Shown here: one piece after another, positions 8,171-15,376 of the stretch | How positions within the stretch are numbered: the first letter of the stretch is position 1 | Layout of the letters: every line of letters begins with the position of its first letter | From: Myxococcales bacterium | GTDB taxonomy: Bacteria; Myxococcota; Myxococcia; Myxococcales; JAKAPL01 | NCBI GenBank assembly: GCA_021783235.1 | Contig: JAJXUD010000037.1 | Coordinates: 1 to 41,722, forward strand | Direction: 5' to 3' | Length of the DNA: 41,722 bases | The notes under the pieces: generated by a model | Databases searched by the model: none | Seen by the model: only the letters and a program-made list of their open reading frames with translations | Told to the model about the DNA's origin: nothing | Translations under genes and position numbers: made by a program

Positions 8171-8466
8171 GACGGCTTCACCTTCAATCCGGCCGCCGTC
8201 CAGGCCCGCGCCTCGACCGCCAGGACGGCGGCCTCGTCGTGGACCTGGCGGGCGACCGAGGTCGCGAGATTCCGGACGAACTCGAGCGAAGCGCCCTCGT
8301 CGCCGGCGAAACGAAATAGCGTGGCCGGGAGCCGGAAGCGAGTCCCATCCTCCCGCTTGATGGTGCCGGAGAAGCCAGCCCGCCTCATCTCGAGCTTGAG
8401 CCGATCGAGGGCCCCCTCGCCTCCCTCGCCGGCCCGCAGCTCGACGCTGACCAGGTAGGCGGCCAT
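8167..8466 (-). CDS. Uncharacterised 99-residue protein, faintly GhoS/ferredoxin-fold-like
   Basis: 99 residues, starting within a TGATG overlap with the upstream phosphatase and ending in an ATGA overlap with the lipoprotein gene. There is no signal peptide, so it stays in the cytoplasm although its neighbours are exported. The layout (YLVSVELR strand, helix with LDRLKLEMRRAGF, strand after GTIKREDG, RLPATLFRF, then a helix) resembles a small alpha/beta ferredoxin-like fold. The D-G-x-x-x-x-LP segment recalls the GhoS/DUF2622 group. That similarity is from memory and weak. No toxin-like partner is next to it. The coupling to both neighbours makes the gene itself likely real. Confidence 0.65.
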   Translation of the reverse strand: MAAYLVSVELRAGEGGEGALDRLKLEMRRAGFSGTIKREDGTRFRLPATLFRFAGDEGASLEFVRNLATSVARQVHDEAAVLAVEARAWTAAGLKVKPS

Positions 8467-9443
8467 CAGCCTGCCGTCTGCTGGCCCGCCGGCGTCACGG
8501 AGAACTGGATGCCGGAGGGGGCGTTGGAGGAGTAGTCGTACTGCTGGACCGAAAGCGTGCCGTCGCTCGCCCGGGTGACGATGGCGAAGCCGTAGGTCGA
8601 CCCGTTGTAGCTGCTCATCGGCGCCCCGCCGTTGCCCACGATGAGCTCCCGATAGTCGCAGTTGCAGTAGCTGCCGCTCCCGCCCGCGGCCGGGTGGTCG
8701 TACTCGTGCGAGTGGCCGACGAGCAGGAGCGTGTACGGGTGCTTCGCGAGGATGGCGTCGCTGGGCCCGACGCCCGGCGCCGTCGTGGCGCTCGACGGCT
8801 CGTGCCGCACCACGAAGGTGTAGCTGGTCTCCGGAGAGAGCGCCTGGTCGAGCCAGCTCGCCTGCGCGTCGTCCCAGGCGTTCGCGGCGACGACCACGAT
8901 CTTGGCGGTCCAAGAGCCGTCCGCCGCCTGGAAGGGGATCGAGTAGTAGGGCTGGGACTGGCCGATGGGGCCGAGCATCTGCCGCTCGAACTCCGTCAGG
9001 TTCGTGGTGAGGCCGTCGACGTTCCCCTGGCCGCAATTCGACTTCGTGTAGCCATTGCACTCGTGGTTGCCCATCGCGGGAAAGATCGGACCGGAGAAGA
9101 GCTTCATCGCCGAGGCGTAGTCGCCGATCTGGATGGCGGCGTTCCCGTTGTTCGAGGTGTACTGGTAGTCGCCGGTCGCGACGACGAAGGCGGGCCTCGG
9201 CGAGAGCGCCTCGAGATCCTGATAGATCTTCGTGATGACCTCGGTCGGGTAGCCGGCGTTGTCGTCCGGGTTCGCGGGCCGGGTGTCGCCGACCACCGCG
9301 AAGACGAGATCCTCGAGCTTGCCGCCCGTCGGCGCGAGAGTGGTGGGCGCGCCGCCGGCGTCGGGGCTCGATCCCGCGGCCTCCGGTCGACCGCACGCTG
9401 CGAGGGCCAGGCTGGCGGCCAAGAGAGCGATCGGCTTCTTCAC
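8466..9443 (-). CDS. Purple-acid-phosphatase-like metallophosphoesterase lipoprotein (GDxxY type)
   Basis: 325 residues from GTG. Lipobox LAAC places the anchor at Cys17. Calcineurin-like/PAP motifs occur in order: GDTR (52-55), GDYQY (91-95), GNHE (125-128), VVRHE (211-215) and GHSHEYDH (243-250). The first motif lacks the His of ordinary GDxH phosphoesterases, while GDxxY, GNHE, VxxH and GHxH match purple acid phosphatases, where Tyr binds Fe(III). It should hydrolyse phosphomonoesters or related bonds outside the inner membrane; the substrate is unknown. The GTG overlaps the preceding stop (GTGA, 9440-9443), and a GAGGAGG-type site lies just upstream. It is a paralogue of the protein at 9763-11196. 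Confidence 0.87.
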   Translation of the reverse strand: MKKPIALLAASLALAACGRPEAAGSSPDAGGAPTTLAPTGGKLEDLVFAVVGDTRPANPDDNAGYPTEVITKIYQDLEALSPRPAFVVATGDYQYTSNNGNAAIQIGDYASAMKLFSGPIFPAMGNHECNGYTKSNCGQGNVDGLTTNLTEFERQMLGPIGQSQPYYSIPFQAADGSWTAKIVVVAANAWDDAQASWLDQALSPETSYTFVVRHEPSSATTAPGVGPSDAILAKHPYTLLLVGHSHEYDHPAAGGSGSYCNCDYRELIVGNGGAPMSSYNGSTYGFAIVTRASDGTLSVQQYDYSSNAPSGIQFSVTPAGQQTAG

Positions 9444-9766
9444 GGGCTCCTCCTCTTCTTTTGGGCGGGCGTCGAGAGCGGTGCCCCCTCGCTCCAGGCC
9501 TCCCAGAGCAGGCGGACGAGCGGCGTGGGGCTCGCGAGGCAGCGGGGACAGAGGTTCTGGCGCAGCGCCCCGGGCGCGCCGCCGCGAAGCGACCGGGTCT
9601 GGACCGAGAGCCAGCCTCGCTCCCGCAGATCCAGCGTCCGAGAGGCGCTCGAGCGGCGCATCGTCGGCGCCGGCGCGCCGCAGGCGGCGCAGTAGTCCGC
9701 GACGCGCGGGGCTCCGGCGGCGGATGGTGAAGGTCGACGGGGCATTTCGTGGGCCTGTGGGATCAT
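9440..9766 (-). CDS. Small CxxC...CxxC protein between two phosphatase genes
   Basis: 108 residues with two CxxC pairs: YCAACG (Cys26, Cys29) and CPRC (Cys73, Cys76). This looks like a zinc-ribbon-like metal site. The ends are basic (MPRRP and QKKRRSP), and no export signal is seen. Its ATG overlaps the stop of the upstream phosphatase (ATGA, 9763-9766), and its stop overlaps the GTG of the next one (GTGA, 9440-9443). These tight junctions are the main evidence that it is a gene. A role in nucleic-acid or protein binding is possible; no family is recognised. A later ATG (residue 8) would break the overlap. Confidence 0.6.
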   Translation of the reverse strand: MIPQAHEMPRRPSPSAAGAPRVADYCAACGAPAPTMRRSSASRTLDLRERGWLSVQTRSLRGGAPGALRQNLCPRCLASPTPLVRLLWEAWSEGAPLSTPAQKKRRSP

Positions 9767-11196
9767 TGCGCGGGCTGACCGGAGGGCGTGACCACCACGG
9801 TCGCGCTCGGGTAGCTCGGACCGTTGCTCTGCCAGTCGAGCTCCTCGCAGACGATGTCGCCGTCGCCGCGCTGACCGCAGATCACGTAGCCGTAGAGGCC
9901 GCTCGGGATCTGCGCGCCGCCGATGCCGACGACCAGCTCGGATGAGCCGGGCAGCCAGCGGTAGGTGTGGTCGTGGCCGGTCAGAAGGAGAGTCCGGGGA
10001 TGCGCCTCGAGGATGGCGTCGGAGGCGGAGCAGCCCGCGCACTCGCCGTCGTCGTAGTCCGGCTCGTGCCGGACGACGAAGGTGTAGGTCGTGGGGCTCG
10101 AGAGCGCCGCATCGAGCCAGGCGGCCTGCTTGCCGTCCCACGCGTTCGCCGCGACGAAGACGAGCTTCGCGGTCCAGGGGGCGCTCGGATCGTTCGAGCC
10201 GATGGCGATCTGGTAGTAGGGCGTCGAGGACTGGACGCCCGCGCCCTGGTTCAGGATCCGGGTGAGGAAGGCCGTGTAGTTCTCGGTGACGCCGTCCGTG
10301 GCTCCCGGGCCGCAGTTCGAGTCGGTGTAGCCCGTGCACTCGTGGTTCCCCATGGCGGGGAAGAGCTGGCCCGAGAAGCTCTGGGCAGCCTGGAGGTAGA
10401 GCGAGGCCTGGGGCGCGGCCTGCCCGTGGCCTGGCTGGGCGAACATGTAGTCGCCCGTGGAGACGACGAACTCGGGCCGCGGAGAGAAGTCTTCGATGTC
10501 TTGGAAGATCCGGGCGGCGACGGCGACCGGGTAGTTTCCGGTGTCGTCGGGGTTCGCGGGGCGCGTGTCGCCCACCACGCCGAAGAGGAGCCGGCTGACC
10601 GAGCCGCCGCGCGGCCCGACGCTCCCGGTGGGCGTCGGCACGACGACGGTGATTCCACCGCTGCTACCGCCTCCGGTCGCGCCGCCGCTGCTGCCGCCGC
10701 CCGACCCTCCGCTTCCCGCGCAGGGATCGCTCGCCGAGCACTGGCAGGTCGAGAGATCGCAGAACCAGTTGCCGTAACAGCCCTGCCCTCCGTGGCAGCA
10801 GTCGGGCTGCCCCGAAGGATCCGACCGGCAGGTCGGGTGGCCGGAGCCGCTGGCGCACGGATCGGTGGGCGAGCAGTCGCAGCTCGACAGGTCGCAGAAC
10901 CAGCCGTCGTAACAGCCGTAGCCGCCCAGGCAGCAGTCCGGGACGTCGGACGGATCCGAGTGGCAGCGGCCGCCGCTGCTGCTGCCGCCGCTGCTGCCGC
11001 CGCTTCCGCCGCTCGTGCCACCGCTCGCCTGGCCACCCGCGGTCGAGCCGCCCGTTCCCGCGCCACCGCGGGCCACCAGGAGATCGTTCGTGCAGGAGAC
11101 GAGGAGGGCCATGGTGGCGAGCGCGAAGAGAGGGCGGGCGAAGCTCGGGCGGAGGACGTCCCGTGGTGATTGCCCCCAGTCGGTCGAATCCGTCAT
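9763..11196 (-). CDS. Phosphatase-like lipoprotein with two 8-Cys modules (GDxxF type)
   Basis: 477 residues. An N-terminal stretch leads to a lipobox LVSC (Cys35). Gly/Ser-rich linkers then flank two Cys-rich modules (78-114 and 123-159). The C-terminal half is a metallophosphoesterase domain: GDTR (209-212), GDYMF (248-252), GNHE (283-286), VVRHEP (374-379), GHDH (407-410). It is a paralogue of the enzyme at 8466-9443, but Phe replaces the Tyr of GDxxY, so the Fe-tyrosinate ligand of purple acid phosphatases would be absent. Expected on the cell surface or in the periplasm. It overlaps the anti-sigma stop (ATGA, 11193-11196), so its supply is tied to the sigma factor operon. Confidence 0.87.
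   Translation of the reverse strand: MTDSTDWGQSPRDVLRPSFARPLFALATMALLVSCTNDLLVARGGAGTGGSTAGGQASGGTSGGSGGSSGGSSSGGRCHSDPSDVPDCCLGGYGCYDGWFCDLSSCDCSPTDPCASGSGHPTCRSDPSGQPDCCHGGQGCYGNWFCDLSTCQCSASDPCAGSGGSGGGSSGGATGGGSSGGITVVVPTPTGSVGPRGGSVSRLLFGVVGDTRPANPDDTGNYPVAVAARIFQDIEDFSPRPEFVVSTGDYMFAQPGHGQAAPQASLYLQAAQSFSGQLFPAMGNHECTGYTDSNCGPGATDGVTENYTAFLTRILNQGAGVQSSTPYYQIAIGSNDPSAPWTAKLVFVAANAWDGKQAAWLDAALSSPTTYTFVVRHEPDYDDGECAGCSASDAILEAHPRTLLLTGHDHTYRWLPGSSELVVGIGGAQIPSGLYGYVICGQRGDGDIVCEELDWQSNGPSYPSATVVVTPSGQPAQ
10720..10965 (-). repeat. Tandem copies of a 37-residue 8-Cys module
   Basis: Two copies in the phosphatase-like lipoprotein (residues 78-114 and 123-159) share identical Cys spacing: C-x9-C-C-x5-C-x5-C-x4-C-x-C-x5-C. 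They also share the core motifs SDPS, DCC, G-C-Y and WFCDLS. They look like compact disulfide-bonded knots, each followed by a Ser/Gly linker. The conserved spacing with varied linking residues suggests an old internal duplication under selection. No named domain is recognised. Confidence 0.8.
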
Positions 11197-11987
11197 GGAA
11201 TTTCGGCGAGGCCCGCGCGCAACCCCGGCAGGCTGAGGCTCCCCGGGAACTCCGTCTCGAGCCGACCGAGCGCCTGGAGCGCCTCGTCCCGCCGCCCGGC
11301 GACGGCGAGCGCCTGGATCCGAAGACTCTCGCGCTCCTCGATGAGCGCCCCAGCGGGGAAGGAGCGGGCGTGCCGGTCGAGCGCCTCGAGGGCGTCCACC
11401 GGATCCCGGCGCAAGAGCGCCGTCCGGGCGATCTCGAGGATCTCGCGCTCGGCCGCGACCGAATCGGCCCCCGGAGGAGCCGCCGGCCGGGCAGGAGCCG
11501 CCGCGGGCGGAGGAGCCGCGGGCGCCAGGGCCGCCGCCTCGAGGCGGCCCTCCGGCGGGCGCTTTGGGGCGCGGCGACGCACGGCTGGCTGTCTTGGCGA
11601 CGGGAGGATGGCGGGCCGGGCAGCCACGGGCGAGCGGGCCTCGACGAACAGGGGGGGCGGGCTCTCGACCGGCCGAAGGAGCTCTCGCGCGCTCGCGACC
11701 GCTGGAGCCGGAGCCGCCGCCGGCCGAAGGCGCGCCGCCTCGAGGCGGGCGCCGAGGCCTCCGCCGAGCCCAAGGCCGACGAGGCCCACCGTGAGCCGGT
11801 GGCGAAAGAGCAGCGCGAACCGCCGACCCAGGCTCGCCGGCGAGGAGAGCCCCGGCAAGACGACCGGGAGGACGGCGAGCTGTCCCGCGATCCGCTCGCT
11901 CGCGTCATCGGGAATCGGCAGCGGGCTGCGCTCGCGATCGAGCAGCGCCTGCAGCTCTCCCGGGAGCTCTCCCGGCAGCGGCGTCAT
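11193..11987 (-). CDS. Probable membrane anti-sigma factor with TPR-like C-terminus
   Basis: 264 residues. A short cytoplasmic part is followed by one membrane helix (about 60-80; LTVGLVGLGLGGGLGA), an Ala/Pro/Arg-rich exported linker, and a helical C-terminus (about 180-264; ILEIARTALLRRDPVDALEA, ALAVAGRRDEALQALGRLE) that reads like one or two TPR repeats. The gene starts in the sigma factor stop codon (ATGA, 11984-11987), the usual position of an anti-sigma partner. The zinc motif HxxxCxxC of ZAS anti-sigma factors is absent, so the call rests on position and topology. It would hold the sigma factor until a signal reaches its outer domain. Confidence 0.65.
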   Translation of the reverse strand: MTPLPGELPGELQALLDRERSPLPIPDDASERIAGQLAVLPVVLPGLSSPASLGRRFALLFRHRLTVGLVGLGLGGGLGARLEAARLRPAAAPAPAVASARELLRPVESPPPLFVEARSPVAARPAILPSPRQPAVRRRAPKRPPEGRLEAAALAPAAPPPAAAPARPAAPPGADSVAAEREILEIARTALLRRDPVDALEALDRHARSFPAGALIEERESLRIQALAVAGRRDEALQALGRLETEFPGSLSLPGLRAGLAEIP

Positions 11988-12535
11988 CGCTCGCCTCGGG
12001 CGAGCCGCCGAACGGCGACCGCGAGCTCGGCCCGGCCGAGGCGAAGCCGCGAGTAGGCGGTGTTCAGCGGAATCCCCAGCGCCTCGGCGATCTGGGGGAC
12101 GGCGACGCCGTCGATCTCGTGGAGGATCAGCACGCTGCGCCGCTCCAGCTTGAGCTGGCCGAGAGCCCGGACGAGCAGCGCCCGGGCCTGCCGGTCGGCG
12201 AGCTCCTCGTCCGCTGGGCGCCCACCGTCCTCCAGCTCGGGAAGCTCCCCGCCAACCTCACGGCGACGGCGCCACCAGCGCTGGTGGTGGCCGGCCACCC
12301 GGGCGGCGATTCCGAAGAGCCAGGGCCGGAGGGGACGGGCGGGATCGTAGCTCGACAGCCGCCCGAGGGCGACGATGAAGACCTCGTGGGTGAGATCCTC
12401 GAGGTCGGCGGCGGCGACGCCGAGGCGCCGCAGCGAGTTCCAGACGTACTCGCCCTCGGCCCGGTAGAGGGCGTCGGGCGTGAGGGCCTTGCCAGGAGGC
12501 GCGACATTCCGAGAGGTGGTTGCCCGCGGCGCCAT
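11984..12535 (-). CDS. ECF-family RNA polymerase sigma factor
   Basis: 183 residues. Region 2 covers about 25-95 (YVWNSLRRLGVAAADLEDLT, EVFIVALGRL, RPLRPWLFGIAARVAGHHQR); region 4 covers about 115-180 (LGQLKLERRSVLILHEID, VPQIAEALGIPLNTAYSRLR). There is no region 1 or 3, as expected for an ECF sigma factor. It directs transcription of a regulon in response to envelope or surface signals. The next gene overlaps it and is the likely anti-sigma. A beta-barrel-like gene lies 7 bases upstream on the same strand, so the sigma gene may be read from a promoter beyond 13.55 kb or from one inside that gene. Confidence 0.92.
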   Translation of the reverse strand: MAPRATTSRNVAPPGKALTPDALYRAEGEYVWNSLRRLGVAAADLEDLTHEVFIVALGRLSSYDPARPLRPWLFGIAARVAGHHQRWWRRRREVGGELPELEDGGRPADEELADRQARALLVRALGQLKLERRSVLILHEIDGVAVPQIAEALGIPLNTAYSRLRLGRAELAVAVRRLARGER

Positions 12536-12542
12536 GGTTCCG

Positions 12543-13550
12543 TCAAAAAAGCTGGAGGAGCCCCGAAACGGTGACCGCCCCGGCGAGCGGCGGGGTCGTG
12601 AACGCGAGGCTGTCCCCGACGAGGACGTTCTCCCGGGTGAGCGGCGAGAGCAGATCCAGGGAGCCCCGCAGCGAGAGCGGCCCGGCGACGGGGAGGTCCA
12701 CGAGCCCGCGGGCTCCCGCGGCCGCGAAGAAGCCGGTCCGCAGCAGCGCCCCCGGAAGCTGCGACCCCTGCGCGGCCTCGGCGCCGAGCTGGAGGAGCGC
12801 GCAGATCCCCCAGCCGCCGAAGCGGCGGCAAGGGGCGAGCTCGCCCACCTCGAGCCCGGTGGCGACCGCGCCGCCCTCGAACGGGCGAGAGGACATCTGG
12901 TCCGACCGGCCGTCCAGGACGAGCCCCCAGGCCGGCCAGCGCAGCTCGGCCTCGAGCGCGAAGCCGATCGCGCCCGTGGGGGCAGCCCCGAGCGAGCCGA
13001 CGACCCCCGCCCCCGCGAAGAGCTGGGGCCCAGCGCCGACCTTTGGGGGCGGGGCGGGGCTCTCCGGCTCGGCGATCGCGGGCGCAGGCTCCGCGGAGGC
13101 CTCTGGGGCCGGCAGCCGGGGCACGAGCACGCTCCGGGTCAGGCCAATCGGATCGAGCGCGTTGCCGGCGGCGAGCGCGAGGTCGTTCGTCAGCTCGCGG
13201 CACTGCCCGGCGGGCCCCGAGAGGATCCGCTCGCCGAGGAGCTTTCCAGAGGCGTCGCGGAGCGCGAGCCGCGCGACGACGCTCGTCCCCTCGCGCCGCA
13301 GCTCGAGCTCGACGACCCGGTCGGGCGGCTCGGCGCTCGAGGGATCGAAGGGATCGCGGCCGAGGAGCGCCGCGATCCCGTCCTCGAGCGACATCGGCTC
13401 GACGCAGCCCTCCGCACCCGGCCGCGACGTCACCTCGAGACGGGCCCGGCCCGAAGACGCCGGCGGCACCGCGGCCCCGAGCAGGAGCGACAGACTCGAA
13501 AGCGCCAGACGGTCGAGCGCGCGGAACGCCACGCGGTCGGGCAATAGCAC
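12543..13550 (-). CDS. Exported protein with beta-barrel-like C-terminus, head of the sigma chain
   Basis: 335 residues from GTG. A hydrophobic leader (LALSSLSLLLGAAVPPASS) suggests export. Residues about 35-140 form a mixed domain (RARLEVTSRPGAEGC). A Pro/Ala/Glu-rich linker follows, and residues about 185-335 have alternating short strands (GAIGFALEAELRWPAWGLVL, PLSLRGSLDLLSPL) ending in Phe, as in outer-membrane barrels. Proteins of this outline are common before or after ECF sigma genes in myxobacteria. It ends 7 bases before the sigma gene start. It may be the sensor or target of the system; function is otherwise unknown. Confidence 0.7.
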   Translation of the reverse strand: MLLPDRVAFRALDRLALSSLSLLLGAAVPPASSGRARLEVTSRPGAEGCVEPMSLEDGIAALLGRDPFDPSSAEPPDRVVELELRREGTSVVARLALRDASGKLLGERILSGPAGQCRELTNDLALAAGNALDPIGLTRSVLVPRLPAPEASAEPAPAIAEPESPAPPPKVGAGPQLFAGAGVVGSLGAAPTGAIGFALEAELRWPAWGLVLDGRSDQMSSRPFEGGAVATGLEVGELAPCRRFGGWGICALLQLGAEAAQGSQLPGALLRTGFFAAAGARGLVDLPVAGPLSLRGSLDLLSPLTRENVLVGDSLAFTTPPLAGAVTVSGLLQLF

Positions 13551-13651
13551 GGAAGCCCTCTCCCGAGCCAGGCGCCCCCCCCCGCGAGGCTCGACGGGAA
13601 CCGGGGTTCGCGCTCGAGGATCCGCGGCCGGAAGAAAGAGCGCGCCTCCGG

Positions 13652-13680
13652 TTGCGGGCGGGCGGAAGCTTCCCTACGAT
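13652..13680 (+). promoter_or_regulatory. Promoter candidate for the DUF6178-like gene
   Basis: TTGCGG (13652-13657), 17 bp, then TACGAT (13675-13680). The ATG at 13692 follows 11 bases later, so the mRNA leader would be about 5 bases. No ribosome-binding site precedes the ATG, which agrees with a leaderless or near-leaderless message. The match to the consensus is moderate. Confidence 0.35.
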
Positions 13681-13691
13681 GCGTCCCCCCG

Positions 13692-15344
13692 ATGGCCTCG
13701 ATCAGCGACAAGCCCCAGCCCGCCGTCACCCTCTCGCCGCGGGAGCAGCTCGAGGCCTGGACGCAGTCGGACGACGGCGGCAAGCGGCTGCGGCGCGTCC
13801 CGCCCGACGAGCTCTACGCCTACATCCGCGAGGTCGGCCTCGCCGACGCCACCGAGGCGGTGAGGCTGGCCTCGGCCGAGCAGTTCCGCTCCCTCGTCGA
13901 TCTCGACGTCTGGCGCCGCGACCGACCCGACACCGGGCGGCTCCTCGGCTGGCTCCGGGCGGCCCGCGGATCCGGCGGCCCGCGCTACCTCGCGAAGCTG
14001 CGCAAGCTCGACGTCGAGCTCTTCGAGCTGCTCCTCAAGGAGCGGCTCCTCATCCATGACCTCACGCAGGAGCCCGAGCCGGCGACCGGACGGCGTGAGC
14101 CCTTCCAGACCTTCGACGGCTACTTCCTCGTCGAGCTCCCCGACGACCCGGTCGAGGCGAACGCGCTCCGCCAGCTCGTCACCGATCTCTACGCCGAGGA
14201 CGCCCAGTACGCGCAGCGTGTCCTCACGGCCGTCCGTTGGGAGCTGAGCTCCGACCTCGAGGAGCATGCCTACCGCTGGCGCAGCGCGCGGCTCGCCGAC
14301 CTCGGCTTCCCGCCGCTCGAGGAGGCTTCCACCCTCTACGCCCGGGCCGAGCCGAGCGCGCCGCTGCCGCCCGCCTCCCTCCCCGAAGCGCCCCGCTCCC
14401 TCCCCGTGCTCGCCGAGACGGCGCCCGACCTCCTCCGGCGCGCGCTCGCGCTCCTGCCGCCGGCCGACTCGGGGCGCGTCCAGGCCGGGCTCGTCGTCCT
14501 CGCGAACCAGGCGCTCGTCGCCGACGGCGTCGATCCGGGCGACCCCGCCCGCGCCCGCGAGATCCTCGATCGCGTCCAGGCGACTCTCGCGCTCGGCCTC
14601 GCTGAACTCTCCCACGGAGATGCCGCGCAGGCGGCGCGGCTGCTCGTCGAGGCCGCGCTCAAGCGGATCTTCCAGATCGGCTTCACCGCCACCCTCAAGA
14701 TCCAGTGGGCCGCCGAGCGCGCCCTCTGGGCGGCGCCGCTCCGCTTCCCGCGCGCGAACGTCGCCTGCCTCGACGCCCCCGACCGCGCCGTCTTCGCGGC
14801 GGTGCGGCGGCGCCGGCCCCTCTACCCCGGCGTCCTCGAGGCCCCCGGGGCGCCGGACCGCCCGTTCCGCACCCCGCTCGACGTCGCCGCGGCGCGCGTC
14901 GCCATCGAGCAGGCCCAGCGGAAGGCGCGGCTGCTCGTCGCCGCTGGCGTCGATCCCGCCGAGGCCGAGCCGCGCTTCTCGCCCTACTCGAGCCTCTACC
15001 CGCTCGGCGAGCTCGGCCCGAGCGACCTCTTCCTCTGCGCCCTCGCCCGCGAGGCGGCGGGGGCCGGCTGGCGGGTCGCGCCGCTCACGCCCCACGAGCT
15101 CTCCTCGGCGATCGCCGCGATCTTTCCCGAGGGCGGCCCCACGCCCCGCGAGTCGATCGCCGAGCGGGCCCGGGAGCGGCTCGAGCGAGCCCGCGCCTCG
15201 GTGGAGGACGCGCAGCCCGAGCTCGCGCGCGAGTTCTGGGACCGGTGCGCCCGCCGGCTCGAGGACGAGGTGGGACGCTTCGTCGCGGCCCACGCGCCGC
15301 TGCCGCCCGTCTCGCCCTTCAAGGTGGTCCCCGAGGAGCGGTAG
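13692..15344 (+). CDS. DUF6178-like protein
   Basis: 550 residues, soluble, with no signal peptide or membrane helix. Features are a helical N-terminal part (LSPREQLEAW, VPPDELYAYIREVGLADATE), the segment LFELLLKERLLIHDL near 115, and a C-terminal part with LYPLGELGPSDLFLCALARE. The overall sequence resembles DUF6178 proteins known from former deltaproteobacteria, which have no established function. That family call is from memory. The gene stands alone: divergent from the sigma chain and convergent with the glycosyltransferase at 15377. Codon bias is strong, so the reading frame is secure. Confidence 0.7.
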   Translation: MASISDKPQPAVTLSPREQLEAWTQSDDGGKRLRRVPPDELYAYIREVGLADATEAVRLASAEQFRSLVDLDVWRRDRPDTGRLLGWLRAARGSGGPRYLAKLRKLDVELFELLLKERLLIHDLTQEPEPATGRREPFQTFDGYFLVELPDDPVEANALRQLVTDLYAEDAQYAQRVLTAVRWELSSDLEEHAYRWRSARLADLGFPPLEEASTLYARAEPSAPLPPASLPEAPRSLPVLAETAPDLLRRALALLPPADSGRVQAGLVVLANQALVADGVDPGDPARAREILDRVQATLALGLAELSHGDAAQAARLLVEAALKRIFQIGFTATLKIQWAAERALWAAPLRFPRANVACLDAPDRAVFAAVRRRRPLYPGVLEAPGAPDRPFRTPLDVAAARVAIEQAQRKARLLVAAGVDPAEAEPRFSPYSSLYPLGELGPSDLFLCALAREAAGAGWRVAPLTPHELSSAIAAIFPEGGPTPRESIAERARERLERARASVEDAQPELAREFWDRCARRLEDEVGRFVAAHAPLPPVSPFKVVPEER

Positions 15345-15376
15345 CAGGCGGTTCGCTCCGCCGCCCGGCCCTCCTC

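Noticed and set aside
8167-8466. GhoS-type toxin-antitoxin system
   Set aside because: The resemblance is faint and no small membrane toxin lies next to it; both neighbours are large exported proteins.
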